Assembly (NCBI GenBank): GCA_035465395.1
Contig: DATHRK010000038.1
Coordinates: 15,857 to 79,856, forward strand
Length of the DNA: 64,000 nucleotides
Direction of reading: 5' to 3'
Origin: DATHRK01 sp035465395
Lineage (GTDB): Bacteria > Gemmatimonadota > Gemmatimonadetes > Longimicrobiales > RSA9
In this document: positions 1-7,790 of the stretch, in pieces
How positions within the stretch are numbered: position 1 is the stretch's first letter
Layout: every line of letters starts with the position of its first letter
The notes under the pieces: model-generated
What the model was told of the DNA's origin: nothing
The model's database searches: none
The model's input: only the letters and a program-made list of their open reading frames with translations
Made by a program: the position numbers and the translations under genes

Positions 1-1087
1 AGATCCGGAGCGCGCGCACGGCGCGGTACAGCCTTTCGACCGGATGGTCGGCCAGGACCCCGATCCCGCCCACGATCTGGACGGCGTCGTCGACGATGCG
101 CTGGGCGGCCTCGGTCGCGAACGCCTTGGCCGCCGCCGCCGGGACGGTGATGCGCTCCGCGCCGCGGTCGGCCTCCCAGGCCGCGCGGTAGACCAGCAGG
201 CGCGCCGCCTCCAGGGCGATCGCCATCCGCCCGAGCTTCGCCTTCACGAGCTGGAACTCCGCCAGCGGGCGTCCGAACTGTCGGCGATCCAGCGCGTGCG
301 CGGCGGCCTCGTCCAGCGCGCGGCGCGCCATCCCGCACGCGGCCGCTCCCACCGTCGGCCGCAAGCGATCCAGCGTCGCCATGCCCAGCATGAAGCCGCG
401 GTTCTCCTCGCCGAGGAGCGCGTCGGCGGGCACGCGGCAGTCGCGGAGCTCGATCCGGCCGAGGGGATGGCGCGCCGACATCTCCTGCGGGCCGGCGTAC
501 GTCAGCCCTGGCGCGTCGGCCGGCACGAGGAAGCAACTGATGCCTCGACTGCCCGCCTCCGGCGACGTGGCCGCGAAGACCGCGTAGAAGTCCGCGATGC
601 CGGCGTTCGAGATCAGGTGCTTGGCGCCGTCGAGCACCCAGCCGTCGCCTTTACGGACCGCCCGGCTCTCCATCGCCGCGACGTCGGAGCCGGCGGCCGG
701 CTCGGTCATCGCGAAGGCGCCCAGCGCCCGCCCCTCCGCCACCGGCTCGCTCCAGGCGCGCCGCTGGTCCTCGCTGCCGGCGCGCAGGACGGGCGTCAGC
801 CCGAGCGCCTGCAGCGCCCACACGCCGTCGGCCAGCGGCGACCCCCATGCGACGGCCTCGCGCGCCAGGCAGGCCGCGCGCAGATCGCCCTCGAGGATCG
901 GCGCGAACAGGCCGGCGGATCCCATGGCCAGCGCCAGCGCGCGCGCCTCCGCCCGCGCGTCCGAGTCGGTCGCCGGCTCGGGGCGGTCCTTCAGCTCTTC
1001 CGCCGCGAAGGCCGACGCGGCCTGCGCGAAGCTTGGGTGATGGGGCTCGAGGAAGACGCGGATCGGGTCCGTGTCGACCGCACTCAC
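1..1087 (-). CDS. acyl-CoA dehydrogenase (C-terminus cut by window edge)
   Basis: FAD-dependent oxidation of an acyl-CoA to the 2-enoyl-CoA, with electrons passed to ETF. The 362 codons present cover almost the whole family length (about 380 aa). Visible signatures are FAMTEPAAGSD near residues 120-135, the family's substrate/FAD signature, and QIVGGIGVLADH followed by RLYRAVRAL near 340-360, the C-terminal FAD/dimer segment. The last residues lie outside the window. The start is GTG, overlapping the TGA of the upstream enoyl-CoA hydratase by 4 nt (GTGA), which implies translational coupling. It is the last visible gene of a five-gene minus-strand operon. The substrate cannot be read from sequence; the context suggests an aromatic-derived or branched acyl-CoA. 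Confidence 0.93.
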   Translation of the reverse strand, partial: MSAVDTDPIRVFLEPHHPSFAQAASAFAAEELKDRPEPATDSDARAEARALALAMGSAGLFAPILEGDLRAACLAREAVAWGSPLADGVWALQALGLTPVLRAGSEDQRRAWSEPVAEGRALGAFAMTEPAAGSDVAAMESRAVRKGDGWVLDGAKHLISNAGIADFYAVFAATSPEAGSRGISCFLVPADAPGLTYAGPQEMSARHPLGRIELRDCRVPADALLGEENRGFMLGMATLDRLRPTVGAAACGMARRALDEAAAHALDRRQFGRPLAEFQLVKAKLGRMAIALEAARLLVYRAAWEADRGAERITVPAAAAKAFATEAAQRIVDDAVQIVGGIGVLADHPVERLYRAVRALRI

Positions 1088-1884
1088 GCGAGGAACTCCG
1101 GGGGCCTCTTCGCCACGAAGGCGTCGTAGGCCTCGCGGAAATCGGGATGCAGCATCAGCGCCGCCTGGATCTGCGCTTCCGCTTCGAGCGCCGCCTCCAG
1201 GTCCATGTGCGCCTCGCGGTTGAGCGCGTCCTTGGTGATCTCCAGCGCGAAGGCCGGGCCCCGCGCCAGCGTCCGCGCCAGCTCGCGCCCAGCGGCGAGC
1301 GCCTCGCCGTCCTCGACGACCCGGTTGTAGAGCCCGATGCGATGCGCCTCGCGGGCGTCGATGAACTCCCCCGTCATGAGGAGCTCGGTGGCCTTGGCGA
1401 GCCCGACGATCCGCGGCAGCATCCACGCCGCTCCCATGTCCGCGCCGGAGAGGCCCACGCGCGTGAACAGGTAGGCGATCTTCGCCGACTCGGCCGCGAC
1501 GCGCACGTCGCAGGCCGTCGCGATCACGGCGCCGGCGCCCGCGACGGTGCCGTTCAGCGCGGCGATGACGGGCCGGCGACACCGGCGAATCGCGCGCACC
1601 AGGTCGCAGGTCATGCGCGTGAACTCGAGCAGACCCCGGAAGTCGCGCTCGAACAGCGCGCCGATGATGTCCTCCACGTCGCCGCCCGAGCAGAAGGCGC
1701 GCCCCGAACCGGTGATGACCACCGCTCGGATGCCCTCCTCGCGGTCCAGGGCGTAGAACGTGTCGCGCAGCTCGTCGTAGACCTCGAACGTGAGCGCGTT
1801 GAGGCGATCCGGCCGCGCCAGCGTGATCGTGGCGACGCCGGCCTCGACGTCCGGGTCGTACTCGAAGGATGTTGGCTCGATCAT
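1084..1884 (-). CDS. enoyl-CoA hydratase/isomerase (crotonase) family
   Basis: Crotonase-fold enzyme of 266 aa, the normal family length. Oxyanion-hole elements are visible as ITGSGRAFCSGGD (about residues 57-69) and GTVAGAGAVIATACD (about 110-124). The region that carries the catalytic Glu in classical hydratases reads GLSGADMGAAWMLPR here, so Asp replaces the usual Glu. This resembles ring-opening or isomerase members more than the fatty-acid hydratase, so the exact reaction is uncertain. It overlaps the RidA-like gene upstream (ATGA) and the acyl-CoA dehydrogenase downstream (GTGA), so it is surely part of the same transcript. Confidence 0.92.
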   Translation of the reverse strand: MIEPTSFEYDPDVEAGVATITLARPDRLNALTFEVYDELRDTFYALDREEGIRAVVITGSGRAFCSGGDVEDIIGALFERDFRGLLEFTRMTCDLVRAIRRCRRPVIAALNGTVAGAGAVIATACDVRVAAESAKIAYLFTRVGLSGADMGAAWMLPRIVGLAKATELLMTGEFIDAREAHRIGLYNRVVEDGEALAAGRELARTLARGPAFALEITKDALNREAHMDLEAALEAEAQIQAALMLHPDFREAYDAFVAKRPPEFLA

Positions 1885-2288
1885 TTCCAGATCATCGCGG
1901 TGGCTTCGATCTCCAAGAGGGCGCCTTCGTCGACGAGCTCGGTCACGGCGACGAGCGCCATTGCGGGGTAATGGTCGCCCATGCGGTCGCGCCAGACGCC
2001 GCCGAGCTCACGCCGAGCGGCACGATAGGCCCCCATGTCGGTGACGAAGACGGTCATCCCACCCACGCTCTCGGGAGCCCCGCCGGCGGCCCGCACCACG
2101 GCGAGCACGCGATCCAGCGCGACGCCGAACTGCTCCGCGAGGCCGCCGCCGACCACGGACCCATCCGGCCCCGTCGCGGTCTGGCCCGCGACGAACAGCA
2201 TGCGGCCGCCCTGATCGGCCAGGAGGCCGTGGCTGAACCCGGAGGGCGCCCCCAGCTCCGCGGGCGCGATGCGCCGGTAGCGAGTCAC
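1881..2288 (-). CDS. RidA/YjgF/YER057c-like protein
   Basis: 135-aa single-domain protein of the RidA fold, with a GTG start. The family hydrolyses reactive enamines/imines (RidA) or deaminates intermediates in aromatic catabolism (for example 2-aminomuconate deaminase). The C-terminal strand is recognisable as LLEIEATAMI. The Arg that defines deaminating RidA (Arg105 of E. coli RidA, in a YPAR motif) is replaced by Met (YPAM), so imine deaminase activity of the canonical type is unlikely. This places the protein among the Rid subfamilies of unassigned chemistry. It is embedded between the SDR and crotonase genes of the operon, which suggests a pathway-specific role. Confidence 0.88.
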   Translation of the reverse strand: MTRYRRIAPAELGAPSGFSHGLLADQGGRMLFVAGQTATGPDGSVVGGGLAEQFGVALDRVLAVVRAAGGAPESVGGMTVFVTDMGAYRAARRELGGVWRDRMGDHYPAMALVAVTELVDEGALLEIEATAMIWK

Positions 2289-2298
2289 GGGGTCCCCG

Positions 2299-3090
2299 TC
2301 ACCGGCGCAGCCCGCCGCCGTCGAGCACCAGCGCCTCGCCGGTGATGCCGCGCGCGTCCTCGGAGCACAGGAACGCGACCGCCGCCGCGACTTCGTCCGC
2401 CCCGAGGAGCCTCCCCTGTGGCGAATGTTCCAGTATGGCCGCTCGGGCTTCCTCCTCGGTGCGGCCGGTCCTGGCTACGATGCGCTCGATCGAGGCGCTC
2501 GTCATGTCGGTGTCCACGTATCCGGGACAGACCGCGTTGACGGTGACGCCGCTCGCCGCGACCTCGGCCGCGACCGCGCGGACGAACCCGACGGCGGCGT
2601 GCTTGGCCGCTGCGTACGCGGCGACGTAGGGGGCGCCCGTGAGCCCGGCGACCGAGGCGACCGCGACTACGCGACCCCGACCCCGCTGCACCATGCCCGG
2701 CAGGAAGGCTCGGGTGCACAAGAAGGGGCCCGTCGCGTTGACCGCGAGGGTATCCGTCCACTCCTGCAGGCTCAGGCGGTGGAGGGGCTGCGCGAAGGCG
2801 GCTCCGGCGTTGTTGACGAGGATGTCGACGGCGCCCAGGCGCTCCTCCGCAGCGGCCGCGAGGCGGGCGACGGCGGCCTCGTCGGTGACGTCGCACGGGA
2901 CCGCGTGGGCCTCGGCACCGCGTTCGCGCAGCGCGGCGGCGGTCGCCTCGATCTCATCGGCCGAACGCGCCGCGACGAGCACGGCGGCGCCCCGCTCGAC
3001 CAGCGCCTCGGCCACCGCGCGGCCGATGCCCCGGCCGCCGCCGGTGATGACCGCCGTCGTCCCCGCCAGGCGCGGGCGTCCACCGCTCAC
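2299..3090 (-). CDS. SDR family NAD(P)-dependent oxidoreductase
   Basis: Classical short-chain dehydrogenase/reductase of 263 aa. The dinucleotide motif TGGGRGIG lies at residues 16-23, NNAG near 94-97, and the catalytic Ser...YxxxK as ASVAG followed by YAAAK near 145-165. A PGYVDTDM segment follows, as in 3-oxoacyl-ACP/hydroxyacyl-CoA-type members. The GTG start overlaps the stop of the creatininase-like gene (GTGA); longer in-frame extensions upstream would run into that gene and lack SDR sequence. It probably oxidises or reduces a hydroxyacyl-CoA or alicyclic alcohol in the pathway encoded by this operon. Confidence 0.93.
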   Translation of the reverse strand: MSGGRPRLAGTTAVITGGGRGIGRAVAEALVERGAAVLVAARSADEIEATAAALRERGAEAHAVPCDVTDEAAVARLAAAAEERLGAVDILVNNAGAAFAQPLHRLSLQEWTDTLAVNATGPFLCTRAFLPGMVQRGRGRVVAVASVAGLTGAPYVAAYAAAKHAAVGFVRAVAAEVAASGVTVNAVCPGYVDTDMTSASIERIVARTGRTEEEARAAILEHSPQGRLLGADEVAAAVAFLCSEDARGITGEALVLDGGGLRR

Positions 3091-3857
3091 GTCAGAGCCT
3101 CGTCGATCGCTTCGGCCAGCATGTCCCCCAGGATCTCGATGGTTCGCCTGCCCTCCTCGGCGGAGGCATCGCTCGGCCAGCCAAAATAGGCCCGCGGTCC
3201 GCCCGCCGCCTCGAAGGTCGTGTGACCTTCCTCGATCGCGTCCACGAGCGACGCCGGGTTCGGCGGCAGGGAGCCGGCGATGGACGCGCGCACGAGGTCC
3301 GGCCGCGCGGCCATCACGATCGAGCCCTCGTAGCGGCCCGCGTGGCACGCTCCGCTCCGGAACTCCTCGGTAAGCCGATCGGCGAGGCGTCGGCGCGTGA
3401 CGTCGGGGAAGGCGACGGAGATCCTGCCCGCCGCTACGATCGTCGCCGTCGCGTTCCTCAAGCAGGCGACGTGCGCGGGGTCCAGATGCGCGTTGGCGAT
3501 CGCCATGGCGGCCGCGCCCGCGTCCGCGACCGCCTCGGCGACGCTCTCGACCACCTCACGCACCGCATCGGCAGGCACCGAGACCGTCCCCGCGAACCCC
3601 GCCGCGAACGGCGCCGGCGTGTAGCTCAGCGTGGGCAACAGGACGACGCTCGCCCTGCTTCGCGCCAACCGCCCCGCCCCGGCCTCGGCCATGGCCTCGG
3701 CAATGATGCAGTCGGTGGCCAGCGGCAGGTGCGGACCGTGCGCCTCGATCGCCCCGATCGGCAGGACGGCGATCCAGGGCGGGGCCAGCTCCCTGACCTC
3801 TCCCCAGGTCATATCGGCGAGCCGAAGGGGCTCGCGGCTGTGTGTCGTCGGCGTCAA
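3087..3857 (-). CDS. creatininase-family amidohydrolase
   Basis: 256-aa member of the creatininase/MftE family, a metal-dependent amide hydrolase fold. The N-terminal metal motif is clear (GAIEAHGPHLPLATD, about residues 36-50, with Glu, His and Asp ligands). The second family motif, usually NGHGGN, reads NAHLDPAHV, and the third, usually GEHAGxxETS, reads ACHAGRYEGS. The enzyme is therefore a diverged member and should not be called creatininase. It is the first gene of the minus-strand operon and is divergent from the aryl-CoA ligase gene. A role in hydrolysing a cyclic or linear amide after ring cleavage is inferred only from context. Confidence 0.85.
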   Translation of the reverse strand: MTPTTHSREPLRLADMTWGEVRELAPPWIAVLPIGAIEAHGPHLPLATDCIIAEAMAEAGAGRLARSRASVVLLPTLSYTPAPFAAGFAGTVSVPADAVREVVESVAEAVADAGAAAMAIANAHLDPAHVACLRNATATIVAAGRISVAFPDVTRRRLADRLTEEFRSGACHAGRYEGSIVMAARPDLVRASIAGSLPPNPASLVDAIEEGHTTFEAAGGPRAYFGWPSDASAEEGRRTIEILGDMLAEAIDEALT

Positions 3858-3978
3858 GGAGTCCGGCTCCTGCGGGCTGGGTAGACGTGCCGGGCGCGCC
3901 GCAATACTCCGGCCTCCGGTCGACGAGCCGCAACCTCGGCTCGACCCGTGTCCCCTCTGGAGGTGGGTCGGGGGACGA

Positions 3979-4008
3979 TTGACCCGAGCCGAAGCACTGA
4001 TCTACTCT
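3979..4008 (+). promoter_or_regulatory. candidate sigma-70 promoter for the aryl-CoA ligase
   Basis: TTGACC (-35) and TACTCT (-10) separated by 18 nt, about 90 nt upstream of the ligase ATG, in the 240-bp divergent region between the ligase and the creatininase-led operon. The -10 is only a moderate match. Confidence 0.35.
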
Positions 4009-4098
4009 TGGCGGCGCCAGCACGGTGTTTGCCTGGCCGCACGGACCACGCCGCCAGGCCAGGCGCTCGCACCTTCCCCGACCCGCGACGCGATCCGC

Positions 4099-5655
4099 AT
4101 GTCCTACCGCCCCCCGGACGATCTGAACATCGCCTGCTACTTCCTGGACGATCGGATTCGCGACGGTTTCGGTGAGCGCGTCGCTCTGCGCACCGACGAC
4201 GGCACGCTCTCCTACGCGGACGTGCGTGCGCGGTCCTGCCGATTCGCCAGCGTCCTGCGCGACGCCGGAGTCCGGCCGGAGGAGCGCGTCATCGTGTCGA
4301 TGCCCGACCGACCCGACTTCGTCGCCGCCGTATTCGGCATCCTCAGGCTGGGAGCGGTCGTCGTGATGGTGAACCCCGACCTGGAACCCGAAGGCCTGCG
4401 GCGCCTGTGCGCGTATACCCGCGCGCGCGCCGCCGTCGTGGGCGGCCCGGTCGCAGGCACGTTTGCCGAGCTGGCCACATCGACCGGGATCACCGTACTG
4501 GACGTGGACGAAGGCTCGCTCCGCGACGCGCTCGCGGCCGCGGGAGCTGCGTGCGAGGCTTTCCCGTCGCACCGCGACGACCCCGCGATCTGGCTATTCA
4601 GCGGAGGAACGACCGGCAGGCCCAAGGCGGTCGTGCAATCGCACGGGAGCTTCGCCAACACCACCGAGCTCTACGCCAAGGGGGTGCTCGGGGTGGGCCC
4701 GGACGACATCACGATCTCGGTGCCCAAGCTGTACTTCGGCTACGCGCTCGGATCGAACCTGTTCTTCCCGTTCTCGGTCGGGGGTTCGGCCGTGCTCTTC
4801 GAAGAGCGCTGCACGGCCGAGGCGCTTTTCGAGCGCATCCAGCGCCACCGCCCGACGATCCTCGTGAACGTGCCGACGATGGTGAACCGCATGGTGTCCG
4901 ACCCCTGCGCCTCCGACCGCGACCTGTCCTGCCTCCGTCTGGCCACGTCGGCCGGCGAGGCCCTCCCGCCGGAGCTCCACCGGCGCTGGGACGAGACCTT
5001 CGGGGTCGAGCTGCTGGACGGGCTCGGCACGGCGGAAATGTGGCACATCTTCCTTTCCAATCGGCCCGGCGACGTACGGCCCGGTACGCTCGGCAAGCCG
5101 GTCCCGGGCTTCCACGTGGAGCTTCGCGACGAGAACGGGGAGCCGGTCCCCGACGGAACCCCGGGGCGCCTCTGGGTCCGCGGCGATTCGCGGGCCGCCG
5201 GGTACTGGCAGGAGCCCGAGAAGAGCCGTGAGGCCTTTCGAGGCGGCTGGTACGTCTCGGGAGACATGCTGACCCGTGACGCGGACGGCTACTACGCTTA
5301 CTGCGGGCGCGCCGACGACATGCTCAAGGTGAGCGGGAAGTGGCTGTCGCCTGGCGAGCTCGAGGACTGCCTGCTGCGCCATCCGGCCGTGAAGGAGGTG
5401 GCGGTGGTGGGCGTGCCCGATGCAGGGGGCCTGGTCAAGCCCATCGCCTTCGTCGTCCTCGCCGACGGGGCGGACGACGACGACCTGGCCGGTGAGCTTC
5501 AGGATTTCGCGCGCAGCCGGCTCCAGCCCTACAAGTATCCGCGCGAGGTGAGGTTCGTGTCGGACCTGCCGCGCACCCACCTGGGCAAGGTGGACCGCGG
5601 CTCGCTGTCACGGCTCGGGCTCGGTTCTCCGACGCCAGGATCGCGAGGGAGCTAG
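4099..5655 (+). CDS. benzoate-CoA ligase family protein (acyl-AMP synthetase)
   Basis: ATP-dependent CoA ligase of 518 aa, the usual length for benzoate/aminobenzoate-CoA ligases. The AMP-binding P-loop is FSGGTTGRPK near residues 168-177. LYFGYALGSNLFFPF near 213-227 and LDGLGTAEMWHIFLS near 310-325 are typical of the benzoate-CoA ligase subfamily. The C-terminal domain has GRADDMLKVSGKWLSP and the catalytic Lys in LGKVDR near 494-499. The ATG at 4099 was chosen because homology begins there (MSYRPPDDLN); sequence upstream looks non-coding. It would activate an aromatic acid for the CoA-dependent route encoded divergently at 1-3857. Confidence 0.93.
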   Translation: MSYRPPDDLNIACYFLDDRIRDGFGERVALRTDDGTLSYADVRARSCRFASVLRDAGVRPEERVIVSMPDRPDFVAAVFGILRLGAVVVMVNPDLEPEGLRRLCAYTRARAAVVGGPVAGTFAELATSTGITVLDVDEGSLRDALAAAGAACEAFPSHRDDPAIWLFSGGTTGRPKAVVQSHGSFANTTELYAKGVLGVGPDDITISVPKLYFGYALGSNLFFPFSVGGSAVLFEERCTAEALFERIQRHRPTILVNVPTMVNRMVSDPCASDRDLSCLRLATSAGEALPPELHRRWDETFGVELLDGLGTAEMWHIFLSNRPGDVRPGTLGKPVPGFHVELRDENGEPVPDGTPGRLWVRGDSRAAGYWQEPEKSREAFRGGWYVSGDMLTRDADGYYAYCGRADDMLKVSGKWLSPGELEDCLLRHPAVKEVAVVGVPDAGGLVKPIAFVVLADGADDDDLAGELQDFARSRLQPYKYPREVRFVSDLPRTHLGKVDRGSLSRLGLGSPTPGSRGS

Positions 5656-6458
5656 GCCTCCGCCGGCGGCTCCACGAGAGGCAGGTACACGCGGATCGCG
5701 GTGCCCTTCTCCTCTCCCGGCGTCACCTCGATGCAGCCGCACGCGTCCTCGACGACCTGCCGCACGTACGTCAGCCCGAGTCCCGCGTGTTCGGGTTTGG
5801 AGGAGTATCCCGCGCGGAAGATCTTGTCCACGGTGTCCGGATCGAGCCCGCATCCCTCGTCGACGACGGTGAGCGTGGCATAGTTGCCGTGCCCTATCGG
5901 ACCCAACGGGCCTGGACGCTCCTCGAGCACCGCGTGCAGATCGACCTCGACCAGGACCGACCCCTCGCCCTCGTCGAGCGACTCGGCGGCGTTCCGGATG
6001 AGGTTGCCGACGAGTCGGCGCACGAGCACCGGGTCCGCCTCGATCCAGGGATCGTAGTTCACCGAGAGGACCAGCCGGTCGGTGGGCATGCGGCGCAGGT
6101 CGCGGTGGAAGTAGGCGACTTCCTCACGCGCCAGCTCCGCCAGCGAAAACCGCGTCCTCTTCTGGGTGTTCCACGAACTGAAGACGACGCCGACGATGCG
6201 GTCGAACGCATCGTCCATGGATTCATCGTGGTCGGAGAATTCGGCGAAGACGTCCCTGGTGTTCTCCAGCCGGATCCGGACCTCGTCGGGAGAGCTGCCC
6301 TGCTCGAGCGCGGCCACCGCCGCGAGGAACTCTTCGGCGAGCCGCGAGCGGAGGACATCCTTGGCCTCCCTGCTGCCGCTGTAGCGCTGCAGGTGGTGGC
6401 GGATATCGTGCATCTTCATCCGCGCGTCGAGGCTGATGCTGGCTGCGATGTCCGCCAA
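5652..6458 (-). CDS. histidine-kinase-like ATPase (sensor kinase without sensor domain)
   Basis: 268-aa soluble protein ending in a complete GHKL ATPase domain: N-box NLIRNAAESLDEG, G1 VDEGCGLDPD, F-box IFRAGYSSKP and G2 HAGLGLTYV. The N-terminal half is helical with a short His-containing segment (HDIRHHLQR) that could be a degenerate dimerisation/phosphoacceptor helix. There is no sensor or transmembrane segment. A TTG start at 6458 is preferred because AGAGGAA lies about 7 nt upstream; an ATG at 6416 is an alternative. No response regulator is adjacent. Its 3' end overlaps the 3' end of the convergent ligase gene by 4 bp. The partner is unknown. Confidence 0.8.
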   Translation of the reverse strand: MADIAASISLDARMKMHDIRHHLQRYSGSREAKDVLRSRLAEEFLAAVAALEQGSSPDEVRIRLENTRDVFAEFSDHDESMDDAFDRIVGVVFSSWNTQKRTRFSLAELAREEVAYFHRDLRRMPTDRLVLSVNYDPWIEADPVLVRRLVGNLIRNAAESLDEGEGSVLVEVDLHAVLEERPGPLGPIGHGNYATLTVVDEGCGLDPDTVDKIFRAGYSSKPEHAGLGLTYVRQVVEDACGCIEVTPGEEKGTAIRVYLPLVEPPAEA

Positions 6459-6603
6459 CGCGGTTCCTCTACAGTCGGTCGATCGGCCGCCTGGGGGTGG
6501 GCATGGTAGCGAACGGCACCCGCGACGCACCAGTACCGCGGTGCGGGCCTTCCGGAACGGGCGAGCCCGTGCCATCGTTTCGTCGGTAGATCAGGCTCGT
6601 TAC

Positions 6604-6624
6604 CCTCTGCCGATCGGGCAGAGG
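6604..6624 (+). promoter_or_regulatory. 5'-leader hairpin before the UGA-containing peroxiredoxin
   Basis: Perfect 8-bp inverted repeat CCTCTGCC / GGCAGAGG with a 5-nt loop, ending 20 nt before the ATG and just upstream of the GGGAGAG ribosome-binding site. It could be a leader hairpin or an upstream terminator; no poly-T follows, which favours a leader structure. Confidence 0.35.
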
Positions 6625-6644
6625 CGCCCCAACGGGAGAGATCG

Positions 6645-7232
6645 ATGCGAAGGCTTCACTTGGCAGGCCTCGTCCTAACGGCGGGCTTGACCGCCTCACC
6701 AGCATTCGCGCAGGAGGAAGGGGGGCTGCCCCCGCCTCTGGAGATCGGCGCGGAGGCGCCGGACTTCGAGCTTCCGGGGGCGACCCGCTGGGGGCCGCTG
6801 GCGACACCGGCGCGACTGAGCGACTACCGGGGCAAGACCGTCGTGCTCGCGTTCTTCTTCCGGGCCCGCACCAAGGGCTGAACGATCCAAATGCACGCGT
6901 ACCGTGATCAGTACGCGCAGATCTTCAACGGTGGTCGGAACGTGGTGCTGATCGCCATCAGCGCCGACTCGCAGGAGGACCTGGTGAGCTGGGCGCGGGA
7001 CGACGAGTTCCCGTTCCTGTTGGCGAGCGACGAGGACCTGGAGGTGGCGCATGCCTACGGCGCGATCCATACCACCGGCACCGTGGCCAACCGCTCGCTC
7101 TTCGTCGTGGGACCCGACGGTCGGATCGCGCATCGGGCGACGCCGTTCCGGGAGGTAGACCCGACGGCCTACGAGGAACTGGAGGCGTGGGTCGACGAAG
7201 TCACGCCGCCGCTCGAGGACGGAGAGGGCTGA
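6645..7232 (+). CDS. exported peroxiredoxin, probable selenoprotein (in-frame UGA at codon 79)
   Basis: AhpC/TSA-type thioredoxin-fold peroxidase, 195 aa if the TGA at 6879-6881 is read through. An N-terminal Sec signal peptide is visible (hydrophobic LAGLVLTAGLTA, cleavage after AFA). Residues before the TGA (AFFFRARTKG) and after it (TIQMHAYRDQYAQIF) are contiguous in one frame. Together they form the active-site segment of this family, with TGA exactly where homologues have the peroxidatic Cys. After the TGA the reading frame stays open for 116 codons with normal conservation (SWARDDEFPFLLASD, HTTGTVANRSLFVVGPDG). A SECIS-like hairpin follows the TGA. The alternative is a pseudogene from a single TGC-to-TGA change. 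It lies convergent with and 3 bp from a TlpA/CcdA pair, so a periplasmic redox role is likely. Confidence 0.75.
6896..6917 (+). promoter_or_regulatory. candidate bacterial SECIS element
   Basis: Perfect 7-bp stem CGCGTAC / GTACGCG around the 8-nt loop CGTGATCA. The apical loop begins 21 nt after the TGA. Established bacterial SECIS rules require a short upper stem 16-37 nt from the UGA and a G among the first two loop bases; both hold here. It would recruit SelB, which is not encoded in this window. Confidence 0.55.
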
Positions 7233-7235
7233 GGG

Positions 7236-7790
7236 TCAGTCCCCGGCGAGCTTGGCCAGCGCGGGCTCGAACGCCTGGTCCTCCCCCACGCCCGTGTAGA
7301 CGACGCGCCCGCGGGCGTCCAGGATGACCAGATAGCCCGTCGTCGGCGCCATGAAGGCGCGCGTGGCGCGGCCGCGCCCGTCCCAGAGAACGGTCCCGTG
7401 GAGGGGGTGGTCGTCCATGTAGCGGCGGATCCTGCGCGGGTTCTGGTTCACCCCCACCGCGACCAGCACGAAGTCGACGTCGTCGCCCCACCGGGCCGCC
7501 GCCGCACGCAGGCGCGGCTCGAGCGCCGCGCAGACCTCGCACCAGGTCGCCCAGAACTGGACCAGCACCGGTCGCCGGCCGATGTAGGCACCGAAGTCGA
7601 CCGGGGTTCCTTCGAGGTCCTCCAACTCCACAGCCTCCGGGACCGACCCGGTGGCGATGCCGACCTGCTGCGCGTCCAGCGGGGCCGTCCCGCCTCGCAG
7701 GGCAGCGGCGGCGACCAGCAGGACCAGGGCCACGAACCGTGTGATCCGGGGGGCCGGGTGCGATGCGCGGTGTGCCTCGACCCTGGTCAC
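7236..7790 (-). CDS. TlpA-type thioredoxin-like protein
   Basis: 184-aa membrane-anchored or exported thioredoxin-fold protein. A hydrophobic segment (FVALVLLVAAAAL, about residues 15-27) serves as signal or anchor. The active site is WCEVC within VQFWATWCEVCAALEP, about residues 76-91, followed by the conserved cis-Pro region (APTTGYLVI). The GTG start overlaps the stop of the CcdA-like gene (GTGA), indicating one transcript: the membrane protein would pass electrons from cytoplasmic thioredoxin to this exported domain. Substrates could be cytochrome c maturation proteins or the convergent peroxiredoxin. Confidence 0.9.
   Translation of the reverse strand: MTRVEAHRASHPAPRITRFVALVLLVAAAALRGGTAPLDAQQVGIATGSVPEAVELEDLEGTPVDFGAYIGRRPVLVQFWATWCEVCAALEPRLRAAAARWGDDVDFVLVAVGVNQNPRRIRRYMDDHPLHGTVLWDGRGRATRAFMAPTTGYLVILDARGRVVYTGVGEDQAFEPALAKLAGD

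Noticed and set aside
44..1129. Long plus-strand open frame across the left edge
   Set aside because: Arg/Ala/Gly-rich shadow of the acyl-CoA dehydrogenase, typical of high-GC DNA; the minus strand carries clear family motifs. Many similar long shadow frames (for example 20780-22813 and 22365-24473, plus strand) were dropped for the same reason.
6891..7232. Separate 113-aa gene starting at the ATG after the TGA
   Set aside because: It would begin in the middle of the peroxiredoxin active-site helix with no ribosome-binding site. One read-through protein is more consistent.
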